NCBI RefSeq assembly: GCF_033954835.1 | Contig: NZ_CP121471.1 | Span: forward strand, 2,908,501 to 2,972,500 | Reading direction: 5' to 3' | From: Thiorhodovibrio frisius | GTDB lineage: Bacteria > Pseudomonadota > Gammaproteobacteria > Chromatiales > Chromatiaceae | Length of the DNA stretch: 64,000 nt | Shown: positions 14,818-23,676 of the stretch, one piece after another | How the letters are laid out: each line of letters starts with the position of its first letter | Position numbering within the stretch: position 1 is the first letter of the stretch | Position numbers and translations under genes: made by a program | The notes under the pieces: generated by a model | The model's input: only the letters and a program-made list of their open reading frames with translations | What the model was told of the DNA's origin: nothing | Database searches by the model: none

Positions 14818-15708
14818 ATGAAGACCGATCACCCGATTTATCTCTTCCTGCGCAGCGGCCCTGAAGCCTTCCGGGTGCTCACCGGCGGCCTGGTGCTGAA
14901 CGGCCCCTACACAGCCTGCTCGCTGACCATCAAAGGCATCGAGCGCCGGCTCGATGGGCTGGTCGAACCTGACGGGCATGCCGGCCCCACCTATGTGGTG
15001 GAATTCCAAGCTCAGCCCTCAGCCAAGGCGCTGTACAATCTCAATACCAAGATCGGACTCTACGGCGAAGAACACCCCGAACGGGAAGTGCTGGGCATTG
15101 CGGTGTTTCTGCGCGCGGCCGATATTCCCGACCAGCCAAGCTGGGTGCATAAACAAGGCTCGCCGATTCGCTGTGTCGCACTCGACAGCTTTCTGCGCGA
15201 CCTGCTTGTGCGCGAACCGGACAACCCATTCGTGGCGGTGTTCGCGCCGCTAATCATCGACAGCGATGCCGAGCTGACCGAGCGTGCCTCGGTTCTGTGG
15301 CAAACCATCCAGCAAGCACCAGTTGACGAAGACACGCGCGAGACGCTGTCGAACGTACTGGAGTTCTGGTTTTTTGAACGTTTTCGTGGCAAGACCGCGA
15401 AGGAGATCTGGACAATGTTAAATCTGGTCACTCCGATTCAGGAGACGAAGGCGTATCAGTCCATCTTTGCTGAGGGTGAGGAGAAGGGCAAAACTGACGG
15501 CAAGGCAGAGGGCAAGGCGGAGGGCAAGGCGGAGGGCAAGGCCATCACCCTGCACCGCCAGCTAACCCGCCGCTTCGGTTCGCTGCCACCTTGGGCCGCG
15601 CAGCACATCGCCGCAGCACCCGAGGCGCAGCTCGATCGCTGGCTTGATGGCATTTTTGATGCAACCAGCGTTGAGGATTTGCTCGGTGGCGAGGGCGAGC
15701 CTCATTGA
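14818..15708 (+). CDS. DUF2887-type Rpn-family nuclease
   Basis: A 296-residue protein starting MKTDHPIYLFLRSGPEAFRV, typical of DUF2887 Rpn-like proteins. The predicted PD-(D/E)XK residues are Asp46 (RRLDGLVEP) and Glu62-x-Gln64 (VVEFQAQ). The frame is open upstream to 14716, with another ATG at 14794. I prefer 14818 because the remnant at 6568 starts at the same Met, but 14794 remains possible. A GKAE repeat hinge (12-bp units, 15487-15546) leads to a DUF4351-like tail (HRQLTRRFGSLPPWAAQHIA and following). An internal AAGGAG-ATG precedes the hinge. Two fragments of the same family lie at 6572 and 9762, so this locus has been repeatedly recombined. Confidence 0.8.
   Translation: MKTDHPIYLFLRSGPEAFRVLTGGLVLNGPYTACSLTIKGIERRLDGLVEPDGHAGPTYVVEFQAQPSAKALYNLNTKIGLYGEEHPEREVLGIAVFLRAADIPDQPSWVHKQGSPIRCVALDSFLRDLLVREPDNPFVAVFAPLIIDSDAELTERASVLWQTIQQAPVDEDTRETLSNVLEFWFFERFRGKTAKEIWTMLNLVTPIQETKAYQSIFAEGEEKGKTDGKAEGKAEGKAEGKAITLHRQLTRRFGSLPPWAAQHIAAAPEAQLDRWLDGIFDATSVEDLLGGEGEPH
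15400..15708 (+). promoter_or_regulatory. Internal Shine-Dalgarno and ATG in the DUF2887 gene
   Basis: AAGGAG at 15400-15405 and an in-frame ATG at 15415 (nine-base spacer) would start a 97-residue product beginning MLNLVTPIQETKAYQSIF. It contains the GKAE hinge and the DUF4351-like tail. Confidence 0.5.
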
Positions 15709-15916
15709 TTCGGATCGGATTATTTTCAAGCCAGGCTAGCAAATTCCGCCGGATCACAAATTTTCGGAGTTTAACAAGGTGGGGCCGCTTGAGACGCTTG
15801 CTCAGAGACCTAGCTCACTATGTGAGCCAAGCCGGATCAGTTGCAACACCCTAGACCGAAAACACCCTCGTCCAGCGAAACACTTCCTTTTAAGATCGAT
15901 CCGTTGCGGTGATACG

Positions 15917-16732
15917 ATGTTTACCCCGGATTTCACAAAACCGGAACGCGATCTCGCTGGTCGCCGCACTTTCACTCTGACCCCGAGCGCCCTGTTGTTC
16001 AAGACTTTTGTGTTTGCAATTCTTCGCCCGCTTGGCAACAGCCTGCGCGATCTCGCACCCATTGTGCTGCTGATCGCGGTCTTTCAATTGCTTGTGCTGC
16101 GCCAGCCACTGCCGGATCTGCCTGCGCTACTGCTGGGAATGCTGTTCGTCGTGCTGGGGCTGACGTTGTTCATTGAGGGGCTGAAGCTGGGGCTCTTTCC
16201 GCTCGGGGAGATGATGGCCTGGGGCTTCGCGCGCAAAGGCAGTGTGTTCTGGCTGTTGTGTTTTTCCTTTGCGCTCGGCTTTGGCACCACGGTCGCCGAG
16301 CCGGCGCTGATCGCGGTGGCCGACGAGGCCGCGACCATCGTCGCCGAGGGTGGCATGATCGCCGATGAGCCTGCCGCGCTCGCCCGTTATGCCGATGGCC
16401 TGCGCTACAGCGTTGCGGTTGCCGTCGGCCTGGCCATTGTCATTGGCGTGCTGCGCATTCTGCGTGGCTGGCCCATTCAATGGCTGATCATTGGCGGCTA
16501 TCTTGGAGTGGTACTGATGACCCTGGTCGCACCGAGCGAAATTATCGGCATCGCCTATGATTCCGGTGGCGTGACCACCTCAACCATCACTGTGCCCTTG
16601 GTCGCGGCCTTGGGCGTGGGTTTGGCCTCCAGCATCGAGGGCCGCAATCCGCTGACTGACGGCTTCGGGCTGATCGCCTTTGCCTCGCTGACGCCTATGA
16701 TCTTTGTGATGGGCTATGGATTGCTGATATGA
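15917..16732 (+). CDS. umpA: DUF1538 membrane protein, subunit A (UmpA-like cation/H+ antiporter)
   Basis: A 271-residue polytopic protein; the start is the ATG at 15917, since the upstream frame lacks coding character. It has about seven hydrophobic helices and the conserved stretches [17 protein letters not shown] and [18 protein letters not shown], both repeated in the next gene. DUF1538 pairs named UmpAB have been reported to act as a two-component Na+(Li+,K+)/H+ antiporter (family knowledge), so a role in ion homeostasis is likely. Its stop overlaps the start of the second subunit by four bases. An unusual, frequently paired PII-like and CBS protein follow in the same unit. Confidence 0.78.
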   Translation: MFTPDFTKPERDLAGRRTFTLTPSALLFKTFVFAILRPLGNSLRDLAPIVLLIAVFQLLVLRQPLPDLPALLLGMLFVVLGLTLFIEGLKLGLFPLGEMMAWGFARKGSVFWLLCFSFALGFGTTVAEPALIAVADEAATIVAEGGMIADEPAALARYADGLRYSVAVAVGLAIVIGVLRILRGWPIQWLIIGGYLGVVLMTLVAPSEIIGIAYDSGGVTTSTITVPLVAALGVGLASSIEGRNPLTDGFGLIAFASLTPMIFVMGYGLLI

Positions 16733-17514
16733 CCGCCAGCCTGTGCCCTTTTGAAGACATCATTCCGCTCTGCGGCACCCTGGTTGATGTGCTGCCGATT
16801 CTGGCGGTGCTCATTGGCTTTCAGGTGCTGGTGCTGCGCCGGCCCATTGCCCATCCTGGCCGCGTCGCACTGGGGTTTTTAATGGTGCTGCTGGGGCTGG
16901 CGCTCTTTATCGCTGGACTGGAAAGCGCTCTCTTCCCGCTCGGCCGGTTGATGGCCGAGCAACTGACTGCGCCCGCCTTTCTCGGCTTCGATAGCCTGGC
17001 GGCTCAGGGCGGCCCGCACTGGAAGGCCTATCTGTGGGTGTATTTGTTTGCCTTCGCGCTCGGCTTTGCTACCACCATTGCCGAGCCGTCGCTGATCGCG
17101 GTGGCGCTCAAGGCCGAACAGGTCTCGGCTGGCGCCATTCGCCCGCTCGGGCTGCGCCTGGCTGTGGCCTTGGGGGTCGCCTTTGGTATCGCCCTGGGTG
17201 CCCATCGCATCGTCGCCGGCACCCCACTGCATTATTACATCATCACCGGCTATGTCATTGTATTGATCCAGACCGGATTCGCGCCCAAGATGATCATCGC
17301 CCTCGCCTACGACTCGGGCGGCGTCACGACTTCCACGGTCACCGTGCCTCTGGTCACGGCGCTTGGCCTAGGGCTGTCGTCTAACATTCCCGGGCGCAAT
17401 CCGCTACTCGATGGCTTTGGTCTCATTGCCTTCGCCAGCCTCTTCCCGATCATGGCCGTGATGGGCTACGCTCAGATGGGCCAATGGCTCGCACACCGCA
17501 GCAGCCACCGCTAA
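16729..17514 (+). CDS. umpB: DUF1538 membrane protein, subunit B (UmpB-like cation/H+ antiporter)
   Basis: A 261-residue paralogue of the preceding protein, with the same signatures: [19 protein letters not shown] and [18 protein letters not shown], and the shared [17 protein letters not shown] near the C-terminus. The ATGA overlap with umpA suggests coupled translation and a heteromeric complex. The matched Glu-Pro and Asp-Ser-Gly-Gly motifs in both subunits may form a pseudo-symmetric ion path (inference). Confidence 0.78.
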   Translation: MTASLCPFEDIIPLCGTLVDVLPILAVLIGFQVLVLRRPIAHPGRVALGFLMVLLGLALFIAGLESALFPLGRLMAEQLTAPAFLGFDSLAAQGGPHWKAYLWVYLFAFALGFATTIAEPSLIAVALKAEQVSAGAIRPLGLRLAVALGVAFGIALGAHRIVAGTPLHYYIITGYVIVLIQTGFAPKMIIALAYDSGGVTTSTVTVPLVTALGLGLSSNIPGRNPLLDGFGLIAFASLFPIMAVMGYAQMGQWLAHRSSHR

Positions 17515-17566
17515 GTTTTCCTGCAACAAAAACTCAGAGCCAGAACCACTCAGGATTGCCACTGCC

Positions 17567-17917
17567 ATGCATTTCAAACTCATAGTTGCCCTGGTGCAGG
17601 GCTCAGAGACGGAGAAGGTGCTCAAGGCCGCGCGCGGGGCTGGGGCCACCGGCTCCACCGTGATCAGCCAGGCACGCGGCGAGGGCCTCGAGCAGCAGAA
17701 GACATTCTTCGGGCTTACACTCGATGCTCCGCGCGACCTGCTGTTATTGCTGGTGGAAGAACATCTGAGCCGCAAGATTTTGGAGACCATCGCCGAGGTC
17801 GCCGGCTTTGAGGACAAGCCCGGCTGCGGCATTGCCTTTCAGATCGATGTCGAGGATGCCGTCGGCATTCGCCATCAGGTCGAACGCCTGTCAGAAACCG
17901 TCGAGAAAGAGATTTAA
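17567..17917 (+). CDS. PII-like signalling protein
   Basis: A 116-residue protein with the ferredoxin-like PII fold: MHFKLIVALVQGSETEKVLKAA at the start and CGIAFQIDVEDAVGI near the end, matching the last strand of PII. It lacks the uridylylated Tyr of the canonical GlnB T-loop, and its B-loop (EDKPGCG) differs from GlnB/GlnK. Stand-alone PII-like proteins beside transporters typically bind nucleotides or other small ligands and gate their neighbour. Regulation of the UmpAB pair is the natural inference. The ATG lies 52 bases after umpB. Confidence 0.8.
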   Translation: MHFKLIVALVQGSETEKVLKAARGAGATGSTVISQARGEGLEQQKTFFGLTLDAPRDLLLLLVEEHLSRKILETIAEVAGFEDKPGCGIAFQIDVEDAVGIRHQVERLSETVEKEI

Positions 17918-17918
17918 C

Positions 17919-18380
17919 GTGACTGAAGAAGCCATTTCCGATTCCCTTTCGCCCGAATCCCAGGCGCCTGAGGCGCCCATCGTTCGGGTGCGCCATGTGA
18001 TGAAACGCGACTTCGATATCGTCGATGGCATGGACACCGTCGCTGAGGCACTGGCGCGCATGGTGCACGTCGAGACCAAGTGTCTGATCGTTAAAAAGCG
18101 CCATGCCGATGATGAATTCGGCATGGTGCTGATGTCAGACATCGCTCGCAAGGTGCTGGCGCGCGATCGCCCCGCCGAGCGAGTGAATATCTACGAAATT
18201 ATGTCCAAACCCCTGCTGAGCGTGCCACCGGAGATGGACATCCGCTACTGCGCGCGGCTGTTTGCCCGCTTCAAACTCTCGCGCGCGCCCGTGGTGGACC
18301 AACGCGAGGTGGTGGGTATTGTGAGCCTGACCGATCTGGTGGTGAAGGGAATGCTGGAGCGCACGACGCCGACGCCCTGA
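17919..18380 (+). CDS. CBS-domain protein
   Basis: A 153-residue protein with two CBS motifs: VRHVMKRDFDIVDGMDTVAE through GMVLMSDIARKVL, and YEIMSKPLLSVPPEMDIRYC through VGIVSLTDLVVKGML. CBS pairs bind adenine nucleotides and report energy state. I start it at the GTG at 17919, one base after the PII-like stop. The reading frame is open upstream, but that part overlaps the PII-like gene. It is the last gene of the DUF1538 unit, and the tight spacing suggests the two soluble proteins work with the transporter. Confidence 0.82.
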   Translation: MTEEAISDSLSPESQAPEAPIVRVRHVMKRDFDIVDGMDTVAEALARMVHVETKCLIVKKRHADDEFGMVLMSDIARKVLARDRPAERVNIYEIMSKPLLSVPPEMDIRYCARLFARFKLSRAPVVDQREVVGIVSLTDLVVKGMLERTTPTP

Positions 18381-18423
18381 TAGCGGGACCAGGCATCCAG
18401 AGTCCCTGCGCTTGTTGCCAGCC

Positions 18424-19005
18424 ATGACCGACGAGACCATGAACAAGCCAATGCCGGATCATCCCCTGTCGCGCGGCTGGCTGACGGCTGCCCGCCCCTG
18501 CCCTTCGCCCAATCATAATGAGCGCCCGCCGGGCATGCCTGTCGATCTGCTGGTAATTCACAATATCAGCCTGCCGCCGGGTGATTTTGGCGGACCTGGG
18601 ATCGCGCAGTTATTTCTCAATCAGCTCGATCCTGCGCAACATCCATTTTTTGCGACCATCGCCGACCTGCGGGTATCGGCTCATCTGCTGATCCGCCGCG
18701 ATGGGGAGCTGATCCAATTTGTCGATCTGCGCGCGCGCGCCTGGCATGCGGGGGCCTCGGCGTTTGGCGGGCGCGCGGACTGTAATGATTTTTCGATTGG
18801 GATTGAGCTTGAAGGGACGGATGAGACGCCCTTTACCGATGCGCAGTATGCGCGGCTGATTGGCGTCACCGAGGTGATTTTGCGCGGCTTTCCGGGTATC
18901 GGGCCGGGACGTGTTGTCGGGCATGAGCATATCGCGCCTGGGCGCAAGACGGACCCTGGCCCTTGCTTTGATTGGGCTCGGTATTTGGATAGTGTTTTTG
19001 GGTGA
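18424..19005 (+). CDS. ampD: 1,6-anhydro-N-acetylmuramyl-L-alanine amidase AmpD
   Basis: A 193-residue amidase_2-family zinc enzyme. It cleaves the peptide from anhydro-muropeptides in the cytoplasm during peptidoglycan recycling. The Zn ligands His46 (VIHNIS), His167 and Asp177, and Lys175, in GHEHIAPGRKTDPGP, match the AmpD pattern, with the same spacing of ten between His and Asp. FSIGIELEG is also family-typical. The ATG at 18424 is preferred over an upstream TTG at 18412. In related bacteria AmpD activity keeps AmpC-type beta-lactamase induction low. No ampE follows. Confidence 0.93.
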   Translation: MTDETMNKPMPDHPLSRGWLTAARPCPSPNHNERPPGMPVDLLVIHNISLPPGDFGGPGIAQLFLNQLDPAQHPFFATIADLRVSAHLLIRRDGELIQFVDLRARAWHAGASAFGGRADCNDFSIGIELEGTDETPFTDAQYARLIGVTEVILRGFPGIGPGRVVGHEHIAPGRKTDPGPCFDWARYLDSVFG

Positions 19006-19054
19006 TTGGCTTTGGGCAAATGAAGTTGAGTCTGCGGATTTGGGATCAGCCGCC

Positions 19055-19870
19055 TCAGGCTGCTTCGGCCAGGGGTTGAGGGGCAATGTTGTCATTGCGG
19101 CCGAGCACTTCGCGAATCTCCGTCCAGCGCAGTAGCTCCATGCGACCGTTATGGTGCTCGACCAGTGCGGTGCAGCTTTCGACCCAGTCGCCGCAATTGC
19201 AGTAGTTGACACCTTCAATTTCGCGCATTTCGGCATGATGGATGTGGCCGCAAACCATGCCGTCAACCTGATGCCGCTGTGCCTCGGCGGCCACCGCCTG
19301 CTCGAAGTTGCCGATGTAATTGACGGCGTTCTTGACCTTGTGCTTGAGAAAGGCCGCCAGCGACCAGTAGCGCAGCCCCAAGCGGCGGCGGATGCGATGC
19401 ACCGGCTGGCTAATCGCCAGCACGGTGTCGTACAGGGTCGCGCCCAGCATGGCCAGCCAGCGGCCGTTTTGCACCACCTGATCGAACTTGTCGCCATGCA
19501 GCACCAGCAGGCGACGCCCATCGACTGTGGTATGCACCAGTTCATCGCAGATGGCGACACCGGCGAATTCCGCGCCGAGATGGCCGCGCAGTAATTCGTC
19601 GTGATTGCCTGGTACATAGGTGACCTGCGTGCCGTTGCGGGCCTTTTCCAGCACCGCCTGCACCACCTGATTGTGGGCATCCGGCCAGTAAAGCCCTTTG
19701 CGCAGTGCCCACATGTCGATGATGTCACCAACCAGATACAGCTGCCGACAGGCGGTCGCACGCAGAAAGTCGAGCAGAAACTCCGCCTGACAGCCTCGAA
19801 ACCCCAGATGCACATCCGAAATCCAGATGGTGCGATATCTTAGCGGCCGCAAGGCCTCAACCTGACTCAT
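19055..19870 (-). CDS. LpxH-like UDP-2,3-diacylglucosamine diphosphatase / metallophosphoesterase
   Basis: A 271-residue calcineurin-type phosphoesterase with the metal-binding motifs DVHLG, GDIIDMW, GNHDE, LHGDKFD and GHIHHAEM in order. The length and the extra C-terminal part fit the LpxH/LpxH2-like group that hydrolyses UDP-2,3-diacylglucosamine in lipid A synthesis. A second LpxH-type enzyme elsewhere cannot be excluded, and so I leave the symbol open. It is convergent with ampD, with 49 bases between. Confidence 0.8.
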   Translation of the reverse strand: MSQVEALRPLRYRTIWISDVHLGFRGCQAEFLLDFLRATACRQLYLVGDIIDMWALRKGLYWPDAHNQVVQAVLEKARNGTQVTYVPGNHDELLRGHLGAEFAGVAICDELVHTTVDGRRLLVLHGDKFDQVVQNGRWLAMLGATLYDTVLAISQPVHRIRRRLGLRYWSLAAFLKHKVKNAVNYIGNFEQAVAAEAQRHQVDGMVCGHIHHAEMREIEGVNYCNCGDWVESCTALVEHHNGRMELLRWTEIREVLGRNDNIAPQPLAEAA

Positions 19871-20067
19871 TCTTAACCCCCTCGTGACTGAAAGCGCGCC
19901 GGCATCCGCATCGCAGTGAAAAACTGCGGGCTATGGTCACCGAGCTTTGTTGCAAAGCCGTTGAGGTGTTGTGAAGGTCTGGTTAAGACGCGCGAGCCCG
20001 GCTCAAGAAAGCGCGGTCATGCAATAATGGCGGTTATTCGGTCAATCACTTTTCACGGAGCCTTTGC

Positions 20068-21291
20068 ATGCCCGCAACACAGATTAACAAGGTCGTGCTC
20101 GCCTACTCCGGCGGCCTCGACACCTCCGTCATCCTGAAATGGCTACAGCAAGAATATGACTGCGAGGTGGTAACTTTCACCGCCGACATCGGCCAAGGGG
20201 AAGAGTTAGAGCCCGCGCGCACCAAGGCGCAGGCGGCAGGGGTGAAGGAGATCTACATCGACGACCTGCGCGAAGAATTTGTGCGCGATTTCGTCTACCC
20301 CATGTTCCGCGCCAATGCGCTTTATGAGGGCGAATACCTGCTCGGCACCTCCATTGCCCGCCCGCTGATCGCCAAGCGCTTAGTGGAGATTGCGCGCGAG
20401 ACCGGCGCCGATGCCATCTCCCACGGCGCCACCGGCAAAGGCAACGACCAAGTGCGCTTTGAACTCGGCGCCTATGGGCTAAATCCGGAGATTCAGATCA
20501 TCGCGCCCTGGCGGGAATGGGATCTGCTCTCGCGCGAGAAGCTGCTGGCCTACGCCGAGCAGCATGGCATTCCGGTGGAGATGAAGCGCGAGGGTAACAA
20601 GTCGCCGTACTCCATGGACGCCAACCTGCTGCACATTTCCTACGAGGGCTATGATCTGGAAGACCCCTGGGTCGAGCCTGGTGCCGACATGTGGCGCTGG
20701 ACGCGCGACCCGCAAGAGGCCCCGAATACTCCGCAGGAGATCGAACTGCGCTTTGAGCGCGGCGACATCATCGCCATCGACGGCAACCCCATGAGCCCGG
20801 CGCAGGTGCTGGCGGAGCTCAACCGCATTGGCGGCGAGCATGGTATCGGCCGCGCCGACATTGTCGAGAATCGCTATGTCGGCATGAAATCGCGCGGCTG
20901 TTACGAGACCCCCGGCGGCACCATCATGCTGAAGGCGCATCGGGCGATGGAATCGCTCACGCTCGACCGCGAGGCGGCGCACCTGAAAGACGAGCTGATG
21001 CCTCGCTATGCCAGCCTGATCTACAACGGCTATTGGTTCAGCCCGGAGCGGAACATGCTCCAGGCCGCGATTGACCAGACCCAGTCGGTGGTCAATGGCG
21101 AGGTGCGCCTAAAGCTCTACAAGGGCAATGTGATGGTCACCGGCCGGCGCTCAGCAAGTGACAGTCTGTTCGATACCAGCATCGCCACCTTCGAAGAAGA
21201 CGCCGGCGCTTATGATCAGGGCGATGCAACCGGTTTTATTCGGCTCAATGCGCTTCGCCTGCGCGTGGCTGGGCGCAAGGGGCGGCTTTAA
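20068..21291 (+). CDS. argG: Argininosuccinate synthase
   Basis: A full-length 407-residue Arg[12 protein letters not shown] is the ATP-PP motif, then [10 protein letters not shown] and [15 protein letters not shown] (ATP and citrulline/aspartate binding), and [13 protein letters not shown]. It condenses citrulline and aspartate with ATP to argininosuccinate, the penultimate step of arginine synthesis. The gene stands alone with about 200 bases upstream. The ATG at 20068 is preceded by a GGAG at a normal distance. Confidence 0.97.
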   Translation: MPATQINKVVLAYSGGLDTSVILKWLQQEYDCEVVTFTADIGQGEELEPARTKAQAAGVKEIYIDDLREEFVRDFVYPMFRANALYEGEYLLGTSIARPLIAKRLVEIARETGADAISHGATGKGNDQVRFELGAYGLNPEIQIIAPWREWDLLSREKLLAYAEQHGIPVEMKREGNKSPYSMDANLLHISYEGYDLEDPWVEPGADMWRWTRDPQEAPNTPQEIELRFERGDIIAIDGNPMSPAQVLAELNRIGGEHGIGRADIVENRYVGMKSRGCYETPGGTIMLKAHRAMESLTLDREAAHLKDELMPRYASLIYNGYWFSPERNMLQAAIDQTQSVVNGEVRLKLYKGNVMVTGRRSASDSLFDTSIATFEEDAGAYDQGDATGFIRLNALRLRVAGRKGRL

Positions 21292-21358
21292 GCTCAAAAG
21301 CTCAAGCGGGGCCTCTTCATGGGCGCGGTCGGGACTGACGCTGACCGCGCCAGCGCGG

Positions 21359-21814
21359 CTAATGCCTCTGCGGCAGTTCAGAGGGCGCCTCGGCGCGCGC
21401 CTGCAATTGATCAAAAGGATCTTCACCCGCGCGCGTGCGTCCAGCATCGCGCAGTCGCTGCAAATAATCCTGCCACAGCGGCTGCCAGCCACGCCCGAGC
21501 TTGTAGAGATAAGCCCAGTCAAACAGCCCGGACTTATGCCCGTCGTCAAAGAAAATCTTCACCGCATAGTTGCCGATAGGCTCCAGATTGGTGATATTCA
21601 CAGTCTCTTTGCCTATCTGCAGCTTGGCCTGATCCGGCGTGTGCCCTCGCACTTCGGCCGAGGGAGAGTAGACCCGCAGATATTCGCACGGCAGGCGAAA
21701 ATGGGCGCCATCATCATAAATGAGTTCTAGCACGCGGGATTGGCTGTGCAACTGGATGTCGGTTGGGCGGGGGTTCGTCTCCATCACATTGGGCTCAAGT
21801 GATCTAACATTCAT
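21359..21814 (-). CDS. DUF971 domain protein (gamma-butyrobetaine hydroxylase-like N-terminal domain)
   Basis: A 151-residue protein with the DUF971/GBBH-like_N signature: LELIYDDGAHFRLPCEYLRV, ITNLEPIGNYAVKIFFDDGH and SGLFDWAYLYKLG. Short bacterial members consist of this zinc-ribbon-derived domain alone and are suspected to act in Fe-S or complex assembly; no reaction is known to me. An alternative start METNPRP lies ten codons later. It is convergent with argG (67 bases). Confidence 0.85.
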   Translation of the reverse strand: MNVRSLEPNVMETNPRPTDIQLHSQSRVLELIYDDGAHFRLPCEYLRVYSPSAEVRGHTPDQAKLQIGKETVNITNLEPIGNYAVKIFFDDGHKSGLFDWAYLYKLGRGWQPLWQDYLQRLRDAGRTRAGEDPFDQLQARAEAPSELPQRH

Positions 21815-21927
21815 TGTGCGAAACCATCCCGGAAGATGGAGTTGCGATTAAGGGAATCGCGCGGCAGCGCCTGAATTTGCCCCGAGAAGTTGACTGCCGG
21901 GGTGCGGTTTCACAGAAATACACTTCG

Positions 21928-23007
21928 CTAGCCGACTGCGGCCATTTTGACTAAATGCGGACAGGCCGCGCCGCTGGCCTGCATCTCTGGCCAGCCGCAG
22001 GTGTGGCGGGCAACCAAAGCCGCCAGCATGTCGAGATGCTCGGGTGCATCGTTGAGGCAGGGAATGTAGTAGTAGCTCTCCCCGCCGGCTTCAATGAAAT
22101 AGCGGCGATTTTCGACGGCGATTTCTTCCAGGGTTTCCAGGCAGTCAGCAGAGAAACCGGGGGCAATAACATGCACGCTCTTAATTCCGTCGCTGCCCCA
22201 GAGTTTGAGCGTTTCATCGGTATAGGGTTGCAGCCATTCGTCGCGCCCGACGCGGGACTGGAAGGAGACCAGCCAGCGATCTTCGTCCAGCTCAAGCTGG
22301 TCGGCAACCATGCGCGCGGTTTTGTGGCAATGGCAGTGGTAGGGGTCGCCGGCGGTAAAGTAGCGCTTCGGGATACCGTGAAAGGAGAACAGCAGACGCT
22401 CGGGCTCGCCTTTCTCGGCCCAGGCGCGGCGGACACTGCTCGCAAGGGCGTCAATGTAGGCCAGCTCGTCGTGATAGTGATTGACGAAGCGTATTTCCGG
22501 TAGCCAGCGCCAGGTGCTGAGCTCCTCGGTGACGGCGTCGAAACTGGATGCCGTGGTGGTGCCAGAGTACTGGGGGTAAAGCGGCAGGACCAGCAGGCGG
22601 CGCACCGCGTCGGCCTTGAGCAGCTCGAGTGCCTGTTTGACTGACGGATTGCCATAGCGCATGCCAAGTTCGACACGCACCTTTGAGCCGATGCGCTGGC
22701 TGAGGCGTTCCTGCAGACCGGTGGCCTGGCGCTGGGCAATGTCGAGTAGCGGCGAGCCGCGATCAGTCCACACGGCCTGGTAAGCGCGCGCGGAACGCGC
22801 CGGGCGCACCCGCAGGATGACACCGTGCAAAATGAACCACCACAGCGGGCGTGGGACTTCGACCACCCGCGGGTCGTTGAGGAACTCGGCTAAGTAGCGG
22901 CGCACAGCGTTGGGTGTGGGTGCATCCGGGGTGCCGAGATTGAGCATCAGCACGCCCAGCTTTTCTGGCATATCATGCTGAAAATCTACGATATTTTTGT
23001 ATTTCAT
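21928..23007 (-). CDS. hemH: Ferrochelatase
   Basis: A 359-residue ferrochelatase. It inserts Fe2+ into protoporphyrin IX, the last step of protoheme synthesis. Family landmarks in order: KLGVLMLNLGTPDAP, LPLYPQYSGTTTASSFD, LFSFHGIPKRY (active-site His), SFQSRVGRDEWLQPYTDE and APGFSADCLETLEEI. Its start overlaps the stop of the upstream hemerythrin-like gene by four bases, suggesting coupled expression. Confidence 0.96.
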   Translation of the reverse strand: MKYKNIVDFQHDMPEKLGVLMLNLGTPDAPTPNAVRRYLAEFLNDPRVVEVPRPLWWFILHGVILRVRPARSARAYQAVWTDRGSPLLDIAQRQATGLQERLSQRIGSKVRVELGMRYGNPSVKQALELLKADAVRRLLVLPLYPQYSGTTTASSFDAVTEELSTWRWLPEIRFVNHYHDELAYIDALASSVRRAWAEKGEPERLLFSFHGIPKRYFTAGDPYHCHCHKTARMVADQLELDEDRWLVSFQSRVGRDEWLQPYTDETLKLWGSDGIKSVHVIAPGFSADCLETLEEIAVENRRYFIEAGGESYYYIPCLNDAPEHLDMLAALVARHTCGWPEMQASGAACPHLVKMAAVG

Positions 23008-23600
23008 GCGGCATCCTCGGGGTCAATTTCATCCTTGAGATAATCATACAGAGTGCGAAAGCGCAGCGGATCGAGCTGCCCGAAAACCGGATCGGCCGCA
23101 CTCGGTGCCTGCTGCTCGAGCCGCGACCAGTCGTCCGCGCTTAGCATGGTGCGTGCAACGGGAAACACCCGAGCTTCTTCATCGGCGATGTGAGAGCGCA
23201 TTAGTGCAATCAACGCTTGCCCCTGCCCAGCCACCGCATCACGTGACAGCACTTCCCCGTGGACAATGCCCTCGAGTGCGTCACGAAAAGCTCGGCTCGT
23301 GTCCTCGAGCTGCCGATGCTGGTCGCTCAACTCGGTGATGGCCAGAGCCAGCGCCGATGGATCCATCTCAGGTCCCGATGCTGTCGCGCCCAGCCCCTGT
23401 CGCAGGGCAGTGAAGATCAGCTCCTCGCTCGGATGGTGAACCTGGTCCGCATAGTCCACGACATATTCCAACATCTCGCACATCAACTCATAGTCCGGCT
23501 CATCGCCGCCTTGAAAACGCGCAACCAGCGCGTCAAGCAGCGCCATGATGCGCGCGAAGCGGCGATGATCCCGCGTTAACCGATTCATCAGGGCACTCAT
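23004..23600 (-). CDS. Hemerythrin-like domain protein
   Basis: A 198-residue HHE-type helical protein: RLTRDHRRFARIMALLD, VVDYADQVHHPSEE, LSDQHRQLEDT and MRSHIADEEARVFP supply the His/Glu ligands expected for a di-iron centre. Such proteins bind O2 or NO or sense iron and redox state. It overlaps hemH by ATGA, which points to iron/heme economy rather than general stress, though that is inference. Confidence 0.85.
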   Translation of the reverse strand: MSALMNRLTRDHRRFARIMALLDALVARFQGGDEPDYELMCEMLEYVVDYADQVHHPSEELIFTALRQGLGATASGPEMDPSALALAITELSDQHRQLEDTSRAFRDALEGIVHGEVLSRDAVAGQGQALIALMRSHIADEEARVFPVARTMLSADDWSRLEQQAPSAADPVFGQLDPLRFRTLYDYLKDEIDPEDAA

Positions 23601-23676
23601 CGGGTTCTCCCGTCGCTTGCAACTAGGTTGTCACCAGTTGGCCGATCCGCCACAACCTGGCGATTCATCGACCGCA

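Noticed and set aside
6572-15708. Integrative element or prophage covering the nuclease island
   Set aside because: No integrase, tRNA attachment site, terminal repeats or phage structural genes; local reshuffling explains it better.
18610-19815. 401-codon minus-strand frame
   Set aside because: Overlaps the LpxH-like gene in another frame and ampD on the opposite strand; composition is that of a high-GC shadow.
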